A stretch of 64,000 bases of DNA from an uncultured Pseudomonadales bacterium (GCA_958296295.1 OY282460.1:2294001-2358000); one strand, 5' to 3'; numbered from the stretch's first letter, positions 1 through 9,899 are shown. A program made the numbers and translations. Notes: a model not told the origin generated them from the letters alone.

Positions 1-522
1 GATGGTCGCCACGTCCGCCTGGGCCAACGTCTCGGCGGCGGGGAACACGCCACCGTCGCCATAGCGTTCGCGGAGTTTACCCGCCAGCGCGGTGGCGCGC
101 GCGACGCTCACTTGTTGGCCGAGCACGGCGCGAACCGCGCCCTCGAAGGCGTCCCACACGCCGGGCACGCGAACGCCCGGCGCGTTGGCGACCGACAACA
201 CGAGATCCGGCGCCGTCGCCAAATGGGCGTCGATCGCCCTCGCGTCCGCGTCCAAGTCGAACAAACGGCGCACCGCCGCGAGGATGCTCGCGGTCTTGCC
301 CGCGAAAGAGGCGGGAATCGTCACGCCAAGGGCGCCATGCGGTGCCGACGCGCTCGACCTCTCCCGCGCCTCGCGCTTCACTTCCACCCATGCGTCGGGG
401 CCCAATTTGCGCCGATAGCGCTGCAGGTCTGCTGTTTCGAGACCGGGCGCCGCTCGGCCGCGCAAGAAGGCGAAGACGCCGTCGGCGTCGTAGGGCCGGC
501 GCGATGGCAGGCGTAGCGTCAC
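1..522 (-). CDS. alkA: DNA-3-methyladenine glycosylase II (AlkA), partial
   Basis: Base-excision repair glycosylase that would remove alkylated purines. The gene runs off the left edge, so only the first 174 codons are present. Seen: an AlkA-type N-terminal domain beginning VTLRLPSRRPYDADGV, then PGVWDAFEGAVRAVLGQQVS, the typical entry into the helix-hairpin-helix glycosylase domain. The catalytic Asp lies beyond the edge. The start is GTG at 522; its bases overlap the TGA stop of the upstream membrane-protein gene (GTGA), which implies translational coupling. No Ada methyltransferase domain precedes it. The family call is strong; substrate range is inferred. Confidence 0.85.
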   Translation of the reverse strand, partial: MTLRLPSRRPYDADGVFAFLRGRAAPGLETADLQRYRRKLGPDAWVEVKREARERSSASAPHGALGVTIPASFAGKTASILAAVRRLFDLDADARAIDAHLATAPDLVLSVANAPGVRVPGVWDAFEGAVRAVLGQQVSVARATALAGKLRERYGDGGVFPAAETLAQADVATI

Positions 523-2093
523 GTTTGTTGGGGCTTTCTTCGCAACAGCCGCCAATCGTCGTTCTCCATTCGCGCCGGGAACGCCTCTTGCAGGTGGTCG
601 CCGTACAGGTCGAGCAGAAACGCCGTGGATTCCGGCGCGTCCGGGTGCTTCGGCCACATGACGCAATCCACATCCGCAAACACCTCCGGGCCATCGGGGG
701 CCGTGTCGCGGCGGACGCTGCGGCCCACGTCGACGCTCCAGAAGAAGCTCTTGGACGGCGGCAGCGGCAGCAAGGCGCCGAAGGGCTGGGCAAGATCCAA
801 GGTGGCCACGGTGCCGCACGGCGGCTGCGCGGCGCGCGCCAACGCCACGCCGCTTCGCAGCGTTCGCGCATAGGTTTCGTCCTCGCGCCGTATGTAGAGC
901 TTGCCGACCGCTGGCACCTCCACTTCCCGGTATTGACCCCACCCGTCGCCGCCAAAGTGGGCGAGACTCGCGTAGACGGCGGTCGCGGCGGTTTGGCTGG
1001 CTAGCTGCGGCAGCAGGAAGGCGCCCATCATGCCCACCACGGCGGCATTGCGAATCCGCACGGTCGCGGACACCCAATGCGCTCGTTCGCCCTCGACCGG
1101 CGCCGCCGCCTGCACGAATGCCGGCAGCAGCGCGAATGCGCTGGCCGATGGGCCGTTTTGGGCCGACAACAGCAGACATGCCGCCAAGGCGAAGAGCGGC
1201 ATGGCCAAGTCCCGCGCCGCGTTCCCTTTGCGCACCGTCAAAACGGCGGCCGTCGCCGCCAGTGCGCCGAGTGGCCAGATCGGTGGCAGATTGACCCGCA
1301 GCACTTCCGTCCAGACCACGCCGGTGGCCCGGATGATCTCGCCGACCTGGGCGAGGTAGGGCAGCACCACGCCGGTCGCCGCCTGGGTCGTCGCGACGAC
1401 GGCGCAGAACACCGCCAAGCCGGTCACGGCGGCCCGCGCGAAACGTCGGAGCGCCAAGCCGAATCCGACGACGAAGACGAAGGCGACGGCGAAGTACGAC
1501 ATCTTCAGGAAGAACAGGAACAGCAGCATCCCGGCGACCACCGCGGCGTCCAGGCGCCAGCGGTTGCCCGCCGCGCCATGGCCGGATGCGCCGAGCAGGA
1601 ACAGCACCGCGATCGCCGCCCAGCCCCAGCGGTTGTAGAAGCCGAACTGCGACACCATGCCGCCACCGTCGCCCGGGTTCCAAGGCACGCAGCACATGCC
1701 GAAGACGGCGGCGAGGAAAAGCGCGGTCACGCCCGCGGACGCCCTTGCGCGCAGCGCCGCCGAGGCCGCCGCCAGCAGCAGCGCGGCGACCAAGGCGCCG
1801 GCCGCTTCCAACGCGCCGGCGTACTGGCCCGAGATCCGGCCGCACCAGTACGGCAACAGGTGGGCCAGTGCGCCCACCGGCGTGCCGAAGTCGACGCTGG
1901 GCACGCGGCCATGCCGCAAAGCGTTGATCCAGCCGAAGAACGTCATGAGATCTTGGAGCGCGTAGCCCTGCACCGTGGCGCCCGGCAGGGCGAACAGCGC
2001 AAAGCCGCCGGCCACCAAGACGCCGGAGAACGCTGGCGGCATCCAATCCCGTCGATCCCGTTTACCGGATGGAGGGGGCGCGTTCATGCGCAT
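519..2093 (-). CDS. Polytopic inner-membrane protein with C-terminal soluble tail
   Basis: About 524 aa from ATG at 2093 (ATG at 2087 is an alternative; neither has a clear Shine-Dalgarno). The first two thirds consist of repeated hydrophobic helices (roughly ten), and the last about 170 residues are soluble (GQYREVEVPAVGKLYIRRED onwards). An early loop with VPSVDFGTPVGALAHLLP recalls the acidic first loop of GT-C-fold, polyprenyl-sugar-dependent glycosyltransferases, but no family is certain. The reading frame stays open further upstream to 2498, but that part is low-complexity and overlaps the divergent gene at 2419. It ends in a GTGA overlap with alkA. Function unknown; a glycosyltransferase-like role is a guess. 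Confidence 0.7.
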   Translation of the reverse strand: MRMNAPPPSGKRDRRDWMPPAFSGVLVAGGFALFALPGATVQGYALQDLMTFFGWINALRHGRVPSVDFGTPVGALAHLLPYWCGRISGQYAGALEAAGALVAALLLAAASAALRARASAGVTALFLAAVFGMCCVPWNPGDGGGMVSQFGFYNRWGWAAIAVLFLLGASGHGAAGNRWRLDAAVVAGMLLFLFFLKMSYFAVAFVFVVGFGLALRRFARAAVTGLAVFCAVVATTQAATGVVLPYLAQVGEIIRATGVVWTEVLRVNLPPIWPLGALAATAAVLTVRKGNAARDLAMPLFALAACLLLSAQNGPSASAFALLPAFVQAAAPVEGERAHWVSATVRIRNAAVVGMMGAFLLPQLASQTAATAVYASLAHFGGDGWGQYREVEVPAVGKLYIRREDETYARTLRSGVALARAAQPPCGTVATLDLAQPFGALLPLPPSKSFFWSVDVGRSVRRDTAPDGPEVFADVDCVMWPKHPDAPESTAFLLDLYGDHLQEAFPARMENDDWRLLRRKPQQT

Positions 2094-2418
2094 TTGGCCG
2101 GGTAGCATCGCATCCGCGTCCGAACGTGGCGCGGTGGGAGGATGCCGCGTGACCCGGGCGGATCGATCGGTTTGTTCAACGCGCCAACCACAAGCCGTGG
2201 CAAGGTCGGATCGGTGGCGAGGCGCGGGCGACGGCGGATTCGGGCCCTCGGCGGCATGGCGGGCACTATAATGCAGGCTGCCCACTCGCCGATTCGGAAT
2301 GCGCGCAAACGCCGCCTTCGTCCCAGTCGTTCCCACGCCATGGGCTAGCGAGTTGGTTGCACCTGCGTGGACGCGGCGGCTTGGCTTCCCGCCAACGCCG
2401 TGAACATCGGGGAGGACG
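2094..2418. other. Divergent intergenic region
   Basis: 325 bp between the minus-strand membrane protein and the plus-strand hydrolase. It holds a perfect plus-strand TATAAT at 2267-2272 in the context CTATAATGC, without a convincing -35. It ends with a GGGGAGG ribosome-binding site just before the ATG at 2419. No small gene or RNA was recognised. Confidence 0.5.
2267..2272 (+). promoter_or_regulatory. -10 element TATAAT
   Basis: Consensus -10 hexamer followed by GC, the same TATAATGC word seen on the minus strand at 60354-60359. The -35 region is poor. It would give a leader of about 140 nt for the hydrolase at 2419. Confidence 0.4.
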
Positions 2419-3117
2419 ATGGCCAAAGCGACGACAGCGCCCCTTGAGTCGGAGTTGATCGTGGAGCAGATCCAGATCGGCCCGATGGCGAACTTCACCT
2501 ATCTGGTTGGCTCGCGCGCCACGCGCCAAGTGGCGGTGGTGGATCCGGCGTGGGACATCGACGGCCTGCTGCGCCATATCGCTGAACGCGACTACGATCT
2601 CACCGCGGCGCTCGCCACGCACTACCATCCGGATCACGTCGGCGGCGGAATGCGCGGCCACGACATCGTTGGTGTGGCGGAGCTGCTGGCCAAGCACCCG
2701 GTGAAGGTCTACGTCAACCGCGCCGAGGCCGCCGGCCTGCGCAAGGTCACCGGTTTATCCGAGTCGGATCTGGTGAAGGTGGATTCGGGCGAAAAACTGG
2801 CCGTTGGCCCCGTGGAAGTGGAGTTTCTGCACACGCCGGGGCATACGCCCGGTTCGCAGTGCTTCCGCGTGAAGAACACCCTGGTGTCGGGCGATACGCT
2901 GTTCATTGACGGCTGCGGGCGGGTGGACCTGCCCGGCTCCGATGCGGAACAGATGTACCACAGCCTGCAGAAACTCAAGAGCCTGCCGGACGACACGTTG
3001 CTCTTGCCAGGCCACAACTACAGCGCCGTGCCGCACGCGACGCTTGAGGAAACGAAAAAGACGAACGCCTACTTGGCCGTCGCGGATTTGACCACTTGGC
3101 GGCAAGTGATGGGCTGA
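2419..3117 (+). CDS. Metallo-beta-lactamase-fold hydrolase, glyoxalase II / persulfide dioxygenase-like
   Basis: 232 aa. The metal-binding motif THYHPDHVGG places H68, H70, D72 and H73 in the classic HxHxDH pattern. It is followed by HTPGHTPGSQC (third histidine), SGDTLFIDGCGRVDLPGSD (bridging Asp) and LPGHNY (last His). The GCGRVDLPGSD segment is typical of the ETHE1/hydroxyacylglutathione hydrolase-like subgroup, which hydrolyses thioesters or oxidises glutathione persulfide. A strong GGGGAGG lies three bases before the ATG. Cytosolic, no signal peptide. The fold is certain; the substrate (S-lactoylglutathione, persulfide or other) is not decided by sequence. Confidence 0.88.
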   Translation: MAKATTAPLESELIVEQIQIGPMANFTYLVGSRATRQVAVVDPAWDIDGLLRHIAERDYDLTAALATHYHPDHVGGGMRGHDIVGVAELLAKHPVKVYVNRAEAAGLRKVTGLSESDLVKVDSGEKLAVGPVEVEFLHTPGHTPGSQCFRVKNTLVSGDTLFIDGCGRVDLPGSDAEQMYHSLQKLKSLPDDTLLLPGHNYSAVPHATLEETKKTNAYLAVADLTTWRQVMG

Positions 3118-3219
3118 GCGGCGGGGGCCGGCCCAGCGATAGCCGCGGCGATGGCTGGCGGCGTCGATTCGCCGCGAATCTTGAGACGTCGCGGGCGTGG
3201 CGACCGTTCGAGCAGCCCG

Positions 3220-4194
3220 CTAGGGCAGCAGGTGCGCCACCTCCTCCCGCTCTTCCAGAAGCTCCGCTTCGGTCGCCCGCAGCTTGGCGCGGCTGAATTC
3301 GTTCACGCCGAGGCCGCCGACGATTCGCCAATCGCCGTTCGCGCAAACCACGGGAAAGGAGAAGACCAGCCCCTCGGCGATGCCGTAGCGGCCGTCCGAC
3401 GGCACCGCCATGCTCACGACGCCGAGGCTTCCCCGCGTCCAGTCGCGCATGTGGTCGATGGCGGCGCTGGCCGCCGAGGCGGCGCTGGACGCGCCCCGCG
3501 CCGCGATGATGGCGGCGCCGCGTTTCTGCACGGTGGGCAGGAACTCGTCCCGCACCCAAGCCATGTCCACACGCTCCAACGCGGGGCGTCCGCCGACGCT
3601 GGCGTGGTGCAAATCCGGGTACATCGTGGGCGAATGGTTGCCCCAGATCGCCAAGCCCTCGATCTCGGTCACCGGCACGCCGGCCTTGGCCGACAGCTGG
3701 GCGAGGGCGCGGTTGTGGTCGAGGCGCGTCATCGCGGTGAAGTTGCGCGGATTCAAGTCCGGCGCGTTGCGCTGGGCGATGAGACAGTTGGTGTTCGCCG
3801 GGTTGCCCACCACCAGAACTTTCACATCACGGCTGGCGTGGTGGTTGAGCGCTTGGCCCTGGGCGGAGAAGATGGCCGCGTTGGCGGTTAGCAGATCGCT
3901 GCGTTCCATGCCCGGGCCGCGCGGCCGCGCGCCCACCAGCAGGGCGACATCGGCATCCTTGAAGGCGACGTTCGGATCATCCGTGGCAACCACGGCGCGC
4001 AGCAACGGGAACGCGCAGTCGTCGATCTCCATCACCACGCCGCGCAGCGCGTCCATCGCCGGGGGTATCTCCAGCAATTGCAGAGCCACCGGCTGCTCTG
4101 GGCCCAGCATGGCGCCCGAGGCGATGCGGAAGGCGAGGGCGTAGCCGATCTGTCCGGCGGCGCCCGTGATCGTGACGCGAATTGGCGCGGTCAT
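3220..4194 (-). CDS. mdh: Malate dehydrogenase (NAD)
   Basis: 324 aa TCA-cycle enzyme interconverting malate and oxaloacetate. Nucleotide-binding [12 protein letters not shown] is at the N-terminus. Substrate-binding arginines lie in [15 protein letters not shown], followed by [17 protein letters not shown] and catalytic His in [12 protein letters not shown]. The length fits the LDH-like cytosolic MDH group of Proteobacteria and Actinobacteria. The start ATG at 4194 is set by an upstream AAGGAG with good spacing; the open frame continues upstream only into the Nudix region. It is convergent with the hydrolase gene and stands apart from other TCA genes. Confidence 0.95.
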   Translation of the reverse strand: MTAPIRVTITGAAGQIGYALAFRIASGAMLGPEQPVALQLLEIPPAMDALRGVVMEIDDCAFPLLRAVVATDDPNVAFKDADVALLVGARPRGPGMERSDLLTANAAIFSAQGQALNHHASRDVKVLVVGNPANTNCLIAQRNAPDLNPRNFTAMTRLDHNRALAQLSAKAGVPVTEIEGLAIWGNHSPTMYPDLHHASVGGRPALERVDMAWVRDEFLPTVQKRGAAIIAARGASSAASAASAAIDHMRDWTRGSLGVVSMAVPSDGRYGIAEGLVFSFPVVCANGDWRIVGGLGVNEFSRAKLRATEAELLEEREEVAHLLP

Positions 4195-4267
4195 GGGAGC
4201 TCCTTTTCGTTGCCAGCGGGATCGTACTGCAAGCCGCCGTGTGGCCGAACAGCGTCGGGAAGGTGGC

Positions 4268-4729
4268 TTAAACGTCCTTCCGGGCGGGCGCCAGACGCGC
4301 GGCGGCGCTCGGCTTTTCTTCGTACCACTCGGCGCGTTGGCGGCAGCGAAGCGCCCGCGCGACGAACGGTGCCGTGGGCACCGGCAAGGCGCGGGGCGCC
4401 GCGAACGCGAGCGCATCGCACTTTTCGGGTTCGGCGATGATCGGCTCGCCGTGCCAATCGAGCGCCTCGAAAACGAAGTTCGCGCCCTCGCGGTAGGGCA
4501 TGACCACCACCGGCCTGAGCGCTTCCACCGTGATGCCCAGCTCTTCGCGGCATTCCCGCACCGCGGCGTCCACCACCGTCTCGCCGTTTTGCCGGTGGCC
4601 GCCGGGGAGCGTGTGGTGGCCATCCATGAAGCCGGTGCCGGCGCGCCGCAAAAGCAGCAGCTCGGCGCCCCGGAAAATCATCGTGTGTGCGACGATCGCG
4701 AACGTGTCGCGGTCCGGCGCGGTGTTCAT
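4268..4729 (-). CDS. Nudix hydrolase
   Basis: 153 aa. The Nudix box is complete: [20 protein letters not shown] then ELGI, matching Gx5Ex7REUXEEXGU with the metal-binding glutamates present. The preceding [17 protein letters not shown] gives the usual beta-strand entry. It hydrolyses a nucleoside diphosphate linked to another moiety; the substrate cannot be named. Start ATG at 4729 (MNTAPDRD). It is 73 bp upstream of mdh on the same strand, possibly co-transcribed, and divergent from matB. Confidence 0.85.
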   Translation of the reverse strand: MNTAPDRDTFAIVAHTMIFRGAELLLLRRAGTGFMDGHHTLPGGHRQNGETVVDAAVRECREELGITVEALRPVVVMPYREGANFVFEALDWHGEPIIAEPEKCDALAFAAPRALPVPTAPFVARALRCRQRAEWYEEKPSAAARLAPARKDV

Positions 4730-4996
4730 GGCGGCATCTTCTCGATCATCGGCCCAAAAGTGTCGGCACCATAAACGAAGTTCGTGCCCCCGGCGCGATC
4801 GGCGCAACGGGCGGGCGCTCTCGGGCTCGGGCTCAAGGCGCCGCGTTACACTGCCCCGACGTGGCGAAGTCGTCGCGCCGCAAGGCGTCGGGAGCACATT
4901 GGGTGGAACAGAACGCTTGATCGCCGACGCTCCTCCTTTGGGCCACTTGGGCCAGTGGCCGACTCTCGGCGGCCCCGGTCGCCCGGCCACGGCGCG

Positions 4997-6517
4997 ATGA
5001 ATCTCTACCGCGGATTGGAGAACGCGCTCCGGGGCGCGGCCGGCCGGTTGGCGTTGCGTTGCCCGGAGTCCCGGGATTGGAGTTACGGCCAGTTGTTCGC
5101 GGCTGCGGAGCGAATGGCCGGAGCGTTGCGCGCGCTCGGCGTCGGCGCCGGCGACCGGGTGGTGGCGCAGGTGGAAAAGACGCCGGAAGCGGTGAGCTTG
5201 TACCTCGGCTGCTTGAAACTCGGCGCCGTCTACGTTCCGTTGAACACCGCCTATACGAAATCCGAGGTGGAGTACTTCCTAACGGACGCGGCATCGAGCT
5301 TGTTCGTGGCGGATTCGCGGTTGGCGGCTTCGGCCCCCGCGGATGCGCGGGTGGAGACTCTGGACGCCGGCGGCGGCTCGCTTGCGGCGTTGGCGAGCGG
5401 CGTTGACCCGCTTGCCGAGACGGCGGCCCGCGAAGACGGCGATGTGGCCGCCATCATCTACACGTCCGGCACCACCGGCCGCGCCAAAGGCGCCATGCTC
5501 ACGCACGGCAACTTGGCGAGCAACGCGCAAGCGCTCAATGCTTGTTGGGGTTGGCGCCCAGACGACGTGCTGCTGCACGCGCTGCCCATCTTCCACGTCC
5601 ACGGGTTGTTCGTGGCCTTGCACTGCGCGTTCTTGGCCGGTTCGCCGACCATCTTCCTGTCGAGGTTCGACGCCCAAAGCGTGCTCGACGCGCTGCCCCA
5701 GGCGACGGTGATGATGGGTGTGCCCACCTTCTACACCCGCCTCTTGAGCGAGGACGCCTTCACCGCGGAGCTGTGCCGTCGCATGCGGCTCTTCATCTCC
5801 GGTTCGGCGCCGCTCGCCGAGCAGACCTTCCACGCCTTCGAACAGCGCACCGGACACCGCATTCTGGAGCGCTACGGCATGAGCGAGACGCTGATGAACA
5901 CCTCCAATCCGCTGGACGGCGAGCGGATCGCCGGCACCGTCGGCTTCGCTTTGCCCGGCGTCGAGGCGCGAATCGCCGATGCGGCCGGCACGCCCGTCGC
6001 GGCCGGCGAGGTTGGCGGCATCGAGGTGCGCGGGCGCAACGTGTTCAGCGGCTACTGGCGGATGCCGGAAAAGACCCGCAGCGAGTTCCGCGCCGACGGC
6101 TTCTTCATCACCGGCGATGTGGGCGTGATGGACGCCGACGGCCGGGTGGCCATCGTCGGGCGCGCCAAGGACGTGGTCATTTCCGGGGGGTACAACATCT
6201 ATCCCAAGGAGGTGGAAGCGTTGCTGGACGAGATGCCGGGGGTGCGGGAATCCGCGGTCATCGGCGTGCCGCACCCGGATTTCGGCGAGGCCGTGGTGGC
6301 GGTGTTGGTGGCCGAGCAAGATGTCGTCCAAGAGGATGTGGACACCTTCCTGCGCGGGCGCTTGGCCCGCTTCAAGCACCCGAAGCGCGTGGTTCGCGTC
6401 GCGCGGCTGCCGCGCAATGTCATGGGCAAGGTGCGAAAGAACGCGCTGCGCGAGGCGCACCGCGGGCTGTTCGGCGAAACCGCGGGCGCGGTCGCCGAAC
6501 AGGTCAAGGCCGGTTAG
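4997..6517 (+). CDS. matB: Malonyl-CoA synthetase
   Basis: 506 aa acyl-adenylate-forming ligase that makes malonyl-CoA from malonate, ATP and CoA. The AMP-binding loop YTSGTTGRAKGAMLTHG lies near residue 155. ERYGMSETLMNTSNPLDGER followed by GTVGFALPGVEARI is the malonate-specific A5 region that separates MatB from other acyl-CoA ligases. GYNIYPKEVE lies near residue 397, and the catalytic lysine is in NVMGKVRKNALRE. The length equals known MatB proteins. The open frame extends upstream to 4784, but ATG at 4997 starts the homologous protein. No malonyl-CoA decarboxylase or malonate transporter lies beside it, so it may detoxify malonate or supply fatty-acid synthesis. Confidence 0.9.
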   Translation: MNLYRGLENALRGAAGRLALRCPESRDWSYGQLFAAAERMAGALRALGVGAGDRVVAQVEKTPEAVSLYLGCLKLGAVYVPLNTAYTKSEVEYFLTDAASSLFVADSRLAASAPADARVETLDAGGGSLAALASGVDPLAETAAREDGDVAAIIYTSGTTGRAKGAMLTHGNLASNAQALNACWGWRPDDVLLHALPIFHVHGLFVALHCAFLAGSPTIFLSRFDAQSVLDALPQATVMMGVPTFYTRLLSEDAFTAELCRRMRLFISGSAPLAEQTFHAFEQRTGHRILERYGMSETLMNTSNPLDGERIAGTVGFALPGVEARIADAAGTPVAAGEVGGIEVRGRNVFSGYWRMPEKTRSEFRADGFFITGDVGVMDADGRVAIVGRAKDVVISGGYNIYPKEVEALLDEMPGVRESAVIGVPHPDFGEAVVAVLVAEQDVVQEDVDTFLRGRLARFKHPKRVVRVARLPRNVMGKVRKNALREAHRGLFGETAGAVAEQVKAG

Positions 6518-6593
6518 ACTTGGTGAAGGCCGCCCTCGCTCCCGTTGTTCCGGGTGGGCGCGAGGCGGAGTTTTTTCGCATGGGGAGATGACG

Positions 6594-7952
6594 ATGGGGG
6601 AGATGATGGGCAAGAGGGTTGTTCTGGCCGCCTTGGCCGGGGGCCTTTGGTTGCTGGGGGCCGCGGGGTGCGCGGATGTGGAGCGCGGCGACGCCGGCGC
6701 CGCAGCGGCCGAGGCGGATGCGGCGGCGATGCCGACGAGCGATCTGGCCGAAGGCGAGCCGGCGAGCGTGGGCATGGACGCCGGGCGGCTCAACCAGATC
6801 ACGGCGATGACGCAGCGCTATGTGGACGAGGGCAAGCTCGCCGGCGTTGTCACGCTGGTGGCGCGCAAGGGCACGATCGTGCATTTCGAGGCCGTGGGTC
6901 AGCGTGGCGCGGACGACGAGCGGCCGATGACGAAGGACGCGCTCTTCCGCATCTACTCGATGAGCAAACCCGTCACCGCGGTGGCGGCGATGATGCTCTA
7001 CGAGGAGGGCAAGTTCCGCCTCTCGGATCCGGTGGCGAAGTTCGTGCCGGAACTGGCCGAGCTGAACGTGCTGGTGGACGGCGAGGAGAAGCCCTCGGAA
7101 AAGACCATGACGATGCAGCATCTGCTGACGCACACCGCCGGCCTTTCCTACGGCTTCAATCCGCGGAATCCGGTGGATCAGAAGTACCGCGAAGCGCGGA
7201 TACTCGCCGCCGCGGACTTGGACGAATTCGCCGAGCGGCTCGCCACCTTGCCGCTCGCGTTCGAGCCCGGCGCCCGGTGGCATTACAGCGTGGCGGTGGA
7301 TGTGACGGGCCTCGTCGTGCAGCGGCTGAGCGGCTTGTCGTTCGACGTGTTCCTCAAAGAGCGCATTTTCGATCCGCTGGGCATGAACGACACCTTCTTC
7401 AACGTCCCGGAAGAGAAGTGGGACCGGTTCTTGCCGAACCACTCGTGGAACGGGGCGGAGGAGAAACTCGTGCAGATCCCGCCGCCCGAGGACGACGAGA
7501 AGGGGGCGTGGGCTTCCTACCGCAACACCGGGTTGTTCTCCGGCGGCGGCGGTCTGGTCTCCACCACGTTGGACTACGCCCGTTTCGCCGAAATGGTGCT
7601 GCGTGGCGGCGAACTCGACGGCGTGCGGCTCTTGAGCCCGAAAACCGTGGCGTTCATGACGGCGAACCACCTGCCGGCCGCCATTGCAGGCGGCGGAAAG
7701 GGCGAAGACCCCACCGGCCAGAGCGCGAGCCGCTTCGGCTTCGGTTTGGGGTGGGGCGTCAATACGGACGTGGTGGCGTCGGGCGTCCTGGGCTCGGTTG
7801 GGGAGTACAGCTGGGGCGGCGCCGCGGGGACGGTGTTCTGGGTGGATCCGGTGGAGGAGATGGTCGTCGTCGGCATGATCCAGCTCATGGGATCGCCGTG
7901 GAATCTACGCCACGACCTGAAGGTGGCGGCGGTTCAGGCCATTGTGGAGTAG
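6594..7952 (+). CDS. Serine hydrolase of the beta-lactamase / class C family, probable lipoprotein
   Basis: 452 aa. The N-terminal signal MGEMMGKRVVLAALAGG ends in a lipobox-like LGAAGC, predicting a lipid-anchored periplasmic protein. The nucleophile motif SxxK is S122-M-S-K125 in FRIYSMSKPV. The second motif is YSV (RWHYSVAVDV) in place of YxN, and WGGAAGTVFWVDP matches the C-terminal HxG-like strand. This is typical of EstB/PBP4*-type esterases and D-aminopeptidases. Several ATGs compete (6588, 6594, 6603, 6606); 6594 has GGGGAG six bases upstream. Substrate unknown. Confidence 0.85.
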   Translation: MGEMMGKRVVLAALAGGLWLLGAAGCADVERGDAGAAAAEADAAAMPTSDLAEGEPASVGMDAGRLNQITAMTQRYVDEGKLAGVVTLVARKGTIVHFEAVGQRGADDERPMTKDALFRIYSMSKPVTAVAAMMLYEEGKFRLSDPVAKFVPELAELNVLVDGEEKPSEKTMTMQHLLTHTAGLSYGFNPRNPVDQKYREARILAAADLDEFAERLATLPLAFEPGARWHYSVAVDVTGLVVQRLSGLSFDVFLKERIFDPLGMNDTFFNVPEEKWDRFLPNHSWNGAEEKLVQIPPPEDDEKGAWASYRNTGLFSGGGGLVSTTLDYARFAEMVLRGGELDGVRLLSPKTVAFMTANHLPAAIAGGGKGEDPTGQSASRFGFGLGWGVNTDVVASGVLGSVGEYSWGGAAGTVFWVDPVEEMVVVGMIQLMGSPWNLRHDLKVAAVQAIVE

Positions 7953-8008
7953 CGTGCGCAGCAGCGCGGTGATGGCGGGTCGCCGGGCGTTGCGTTCGTG
8001 ACCACCGC

Positions 8009-8605
8009 GTGAACGAGCCGACGAGCTGGCACCTGCGCGCCCGCGTCTTGGTGGTTGTCGTTGGCGCCATCTGGGGCGTGTCGCTCTACGCGCTGATGGC
8101 GGATGACCGGTTGCAGTACGCGCTGGCCGTGGTGCCGCGGGAACCGGCGGGTCTGGTCGGCATCGTCGGCATGCCGTTCGTGCACGGAACCATGGAGCAT
8201 TTGCTGGCCAACACCGTGCCGCTGCTGGTTTTCGGCCTCATCGTGGTCAGCCGCGGCGTCGCCTACTTCCTCTGGGTGTCCGCGGGCATTGTGGTGCTGG
8301 GTGGCTTGGGGCTTTGGTTGTTCGGCCGAGAGTCGGCTCACATCGGCGCCAGCGGGTTGGTGTTCGGCTACTTCGGCTTGCTGGCGGTGCGCGGGCTGTA
8401 CGAACGCAGTCTTTCCTCTGTTGGCGCGTCGTTGCTCGTCATCATTCTGTACGGCGGCATGATTTTCGGGGTGCTGCCCGGCGGCGAAGAGCACGTGTCG
8501 TGGGAAGCGCACTTGTGCGGGCTGATCGCCGGCATCGCCGTGGCGCGGCTGCGCTACGCGTTGGATCAGCGGCGGCGGACGCGGCCGGCGGCACACGATG
8601 GCTGA
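8009..8605 (+). CDS. Rhomboid-family intramembrane serine protease
   Basis: 198 aa, about six transmembrane helices. Rhomboid hallmarks are HGTMEHLLANT (the HxxxxHxxxN helix-2 motif), catalytic Ser115 in GASG and catalytic His168 in WEAHLCGL. It cleaves transmembrane segments of unidentified partners. The start is GTG at 8009; there is no strong Shine-Dalgarno. The end overlaps the next gene by eight bases (ATGGCTGA), so translation of the two is probably coupled. Confidence 0.9.
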   Translation: MNEPTSWHLRARVLVVVVGAIWGVSLYALMADDRLQYALAVVPREPAGLVGIVGMPFVHGTMEHLLANTVPLLVFGLIVVSRGVAYFLWVSAGIVVLGGLGLWLFGRESAHIGASGLVFGYFGLLAVRGLYERSLSSVGASLLVIILYGGMIFGVLPGGEEHVSWEAHLCGLIAGIAVARLRYALDQRRRTRPAAHDG

Positions 8606-9899
8606 CGGCGAATCGGCATGGGGCCGGGTGCGGCGGCTGTTCCAAGATCGGCGCGTGTTCGCGTGGGGGTTGTACGACTGGGCGAACTCGGTCTTCGCCA
8701 CCACGGTGATAGCCGGGTTCTTCCCGATCTTCTTCAAGGAGTATTGGAACAGCGGCGTGGACGCGGTGGTGAGCACGGCGCGGCTCGGCTACGCCAATTC
8801 CATTGCCAGCGCCATCCTGCTGATCGCGGCGCCCATTCTTGGCACGATGGCGGATCAAGGGAACGCCCGCAAGCGCTTTCTCGGCGCGTTCACCGCGCTT
8901 GGCGTAGCCATGTCCGCCGCGCTCTGGTTCGCGCCCGAGGGCGGTTGGGCGCTGGCGTCGGTCCTCTATGTGCTGGCGGCGGTGGGATTTTCCGGGGCCA
9001 TCGTCTTCTACGACGCGCTCATCGTCGCCGTCAGCCCGGCGCGGCGCTACGACGAGGTTTCGGCCTTTGGCTTTTCGCTGGGCTATATCGGCGGCGGCGT
9101 GCTGTTCGGCGTGAACGTGGCGATGACGCTGTGGCCGGCTTCTTTCGGCCTCGCCGGGCAGGCCGAAGCCGTGCGGCTGTCGTTCGTGACGGTGGCGCTG
9201 TGGTGGCTGGTGTTCTCCATCCCCTTGTTCCGCGCAGTGCCGGAGCCGCGCAGCGCGGGGGGCGCCGGGGGCGGTGGCGGCTTGCTCGCCGGGTTTCGCG
9301 TCTTGGGGCGAACGTTGAGGAACTACCGCGCGCACCGGATGGCGGGGCTGTTTCTGCTTGCCTACTTCTTCTATATCGACGGCGTTCACACCATCATCCG
9401 CATGGCCGTGGACTACGGCCTCTCGCTTGGTTTTCCGTCCGAGAGCCTCATCGTCGCGCTGCTCATCACGCAGTTCGTCGGCTTTCCGGCGGCGCTGGGG
9501 TTTGGCCTCGCGGCCGCGAGGTTCGGGCCGAAACCGGCACTCTACTTTGGCGTGGCGGTGTATGTGGGGCTGACCGTGTACGCCTTTTTCCTCTCCAGCG
9601 TGGTGGAGTTCTACGTTCTCGCGGTTGTGGTGGGTTTGGTGCAGGGCGGCGTGCAAGCCATTTCCCGTTCCATGTACGCGCGTTTCGTGCCACCCGAAAA
9701 GAGCGGCGAGTTCTTCGGCTTCTTCAACATGCTTGGGCGGTTCGCGGCGGTCATCGGGCCGGCGTTGGTGGGGATCACCGGCACGGTCACCGGCAGTTCG
9801 CGGCTCGGCATTCTCTCGGTGGTGCTGGTGTTGCTGATCGGCATGGTGTTGCTCGGCCTGGTGCGCGAGCCGCAGGCCGCCGGCGCGCCGGCAAGCTGA
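8598..9899 (+). CDS. MFS transporter, UMF1/Atg22-like
   Basis: 433 aa with about twelve transmembrane helices. The N-terminal RVFAWGLYDWANSVFATTV motif is diagnostic of the UMF1 (unknown major facilitator 1, TC 2.A.1.24) family related to fungal Atg22. The middle carries a cytoplasmic linker and then YFFYIDGVHTIIRMAVDYG, also typical. Substrate is not known for the bacterial family. It overlaps the rhomboid gene and is followed 97 bp later by the amgK-murU amino-sugar recycling pair, which makes a cell-wall sugar or peptide conceivable, though that is only contextual. Confidence 0.88.
   Translation: MADGESAWGRVRRLFQDRRVFAWGLYDWANSVFATTVIAGFFPIFFKEYWNSGVDAVVSTARLGYANSIASAILLIAAPILGTMADQGNARKRFLGAFTALGVAMSAALWFAPEGGWALASVLYVLAAVGFSGAIVFYDALIVAVSPARRYDEVSAFGFSLGYIGGGVLFGVNVAMTLWPASFGLAGQAEAVRLSFVTVALWWLVFSIPLFRAVPEPRSAGGAGGGGGLLAGFRVLGRTLRNYRAHRMAGLFLLAYFFYIDGVHTIIRMAVDYGLSLGFPSESLIVALLITQFVGFPAALGFGLAAARFGPKPALYFGVAVYVGLTVYAFFLSSVVEFYVLAVVVGLVQGGVQAISRSMYARFVPPEKSGEFFGFFNMLGRFAAVIGPALVGITGTVTGSSRLGILSVVLVLLIGMVLLGLVREPQAAGAPAS

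Noticed and set aside
3158..3175. Hairpin GCGGCG-TCGATT-CGCCGC as terminator
   Set aside because: Short stem without a T-run in a very GC-rich context; not distinguishable from chance.
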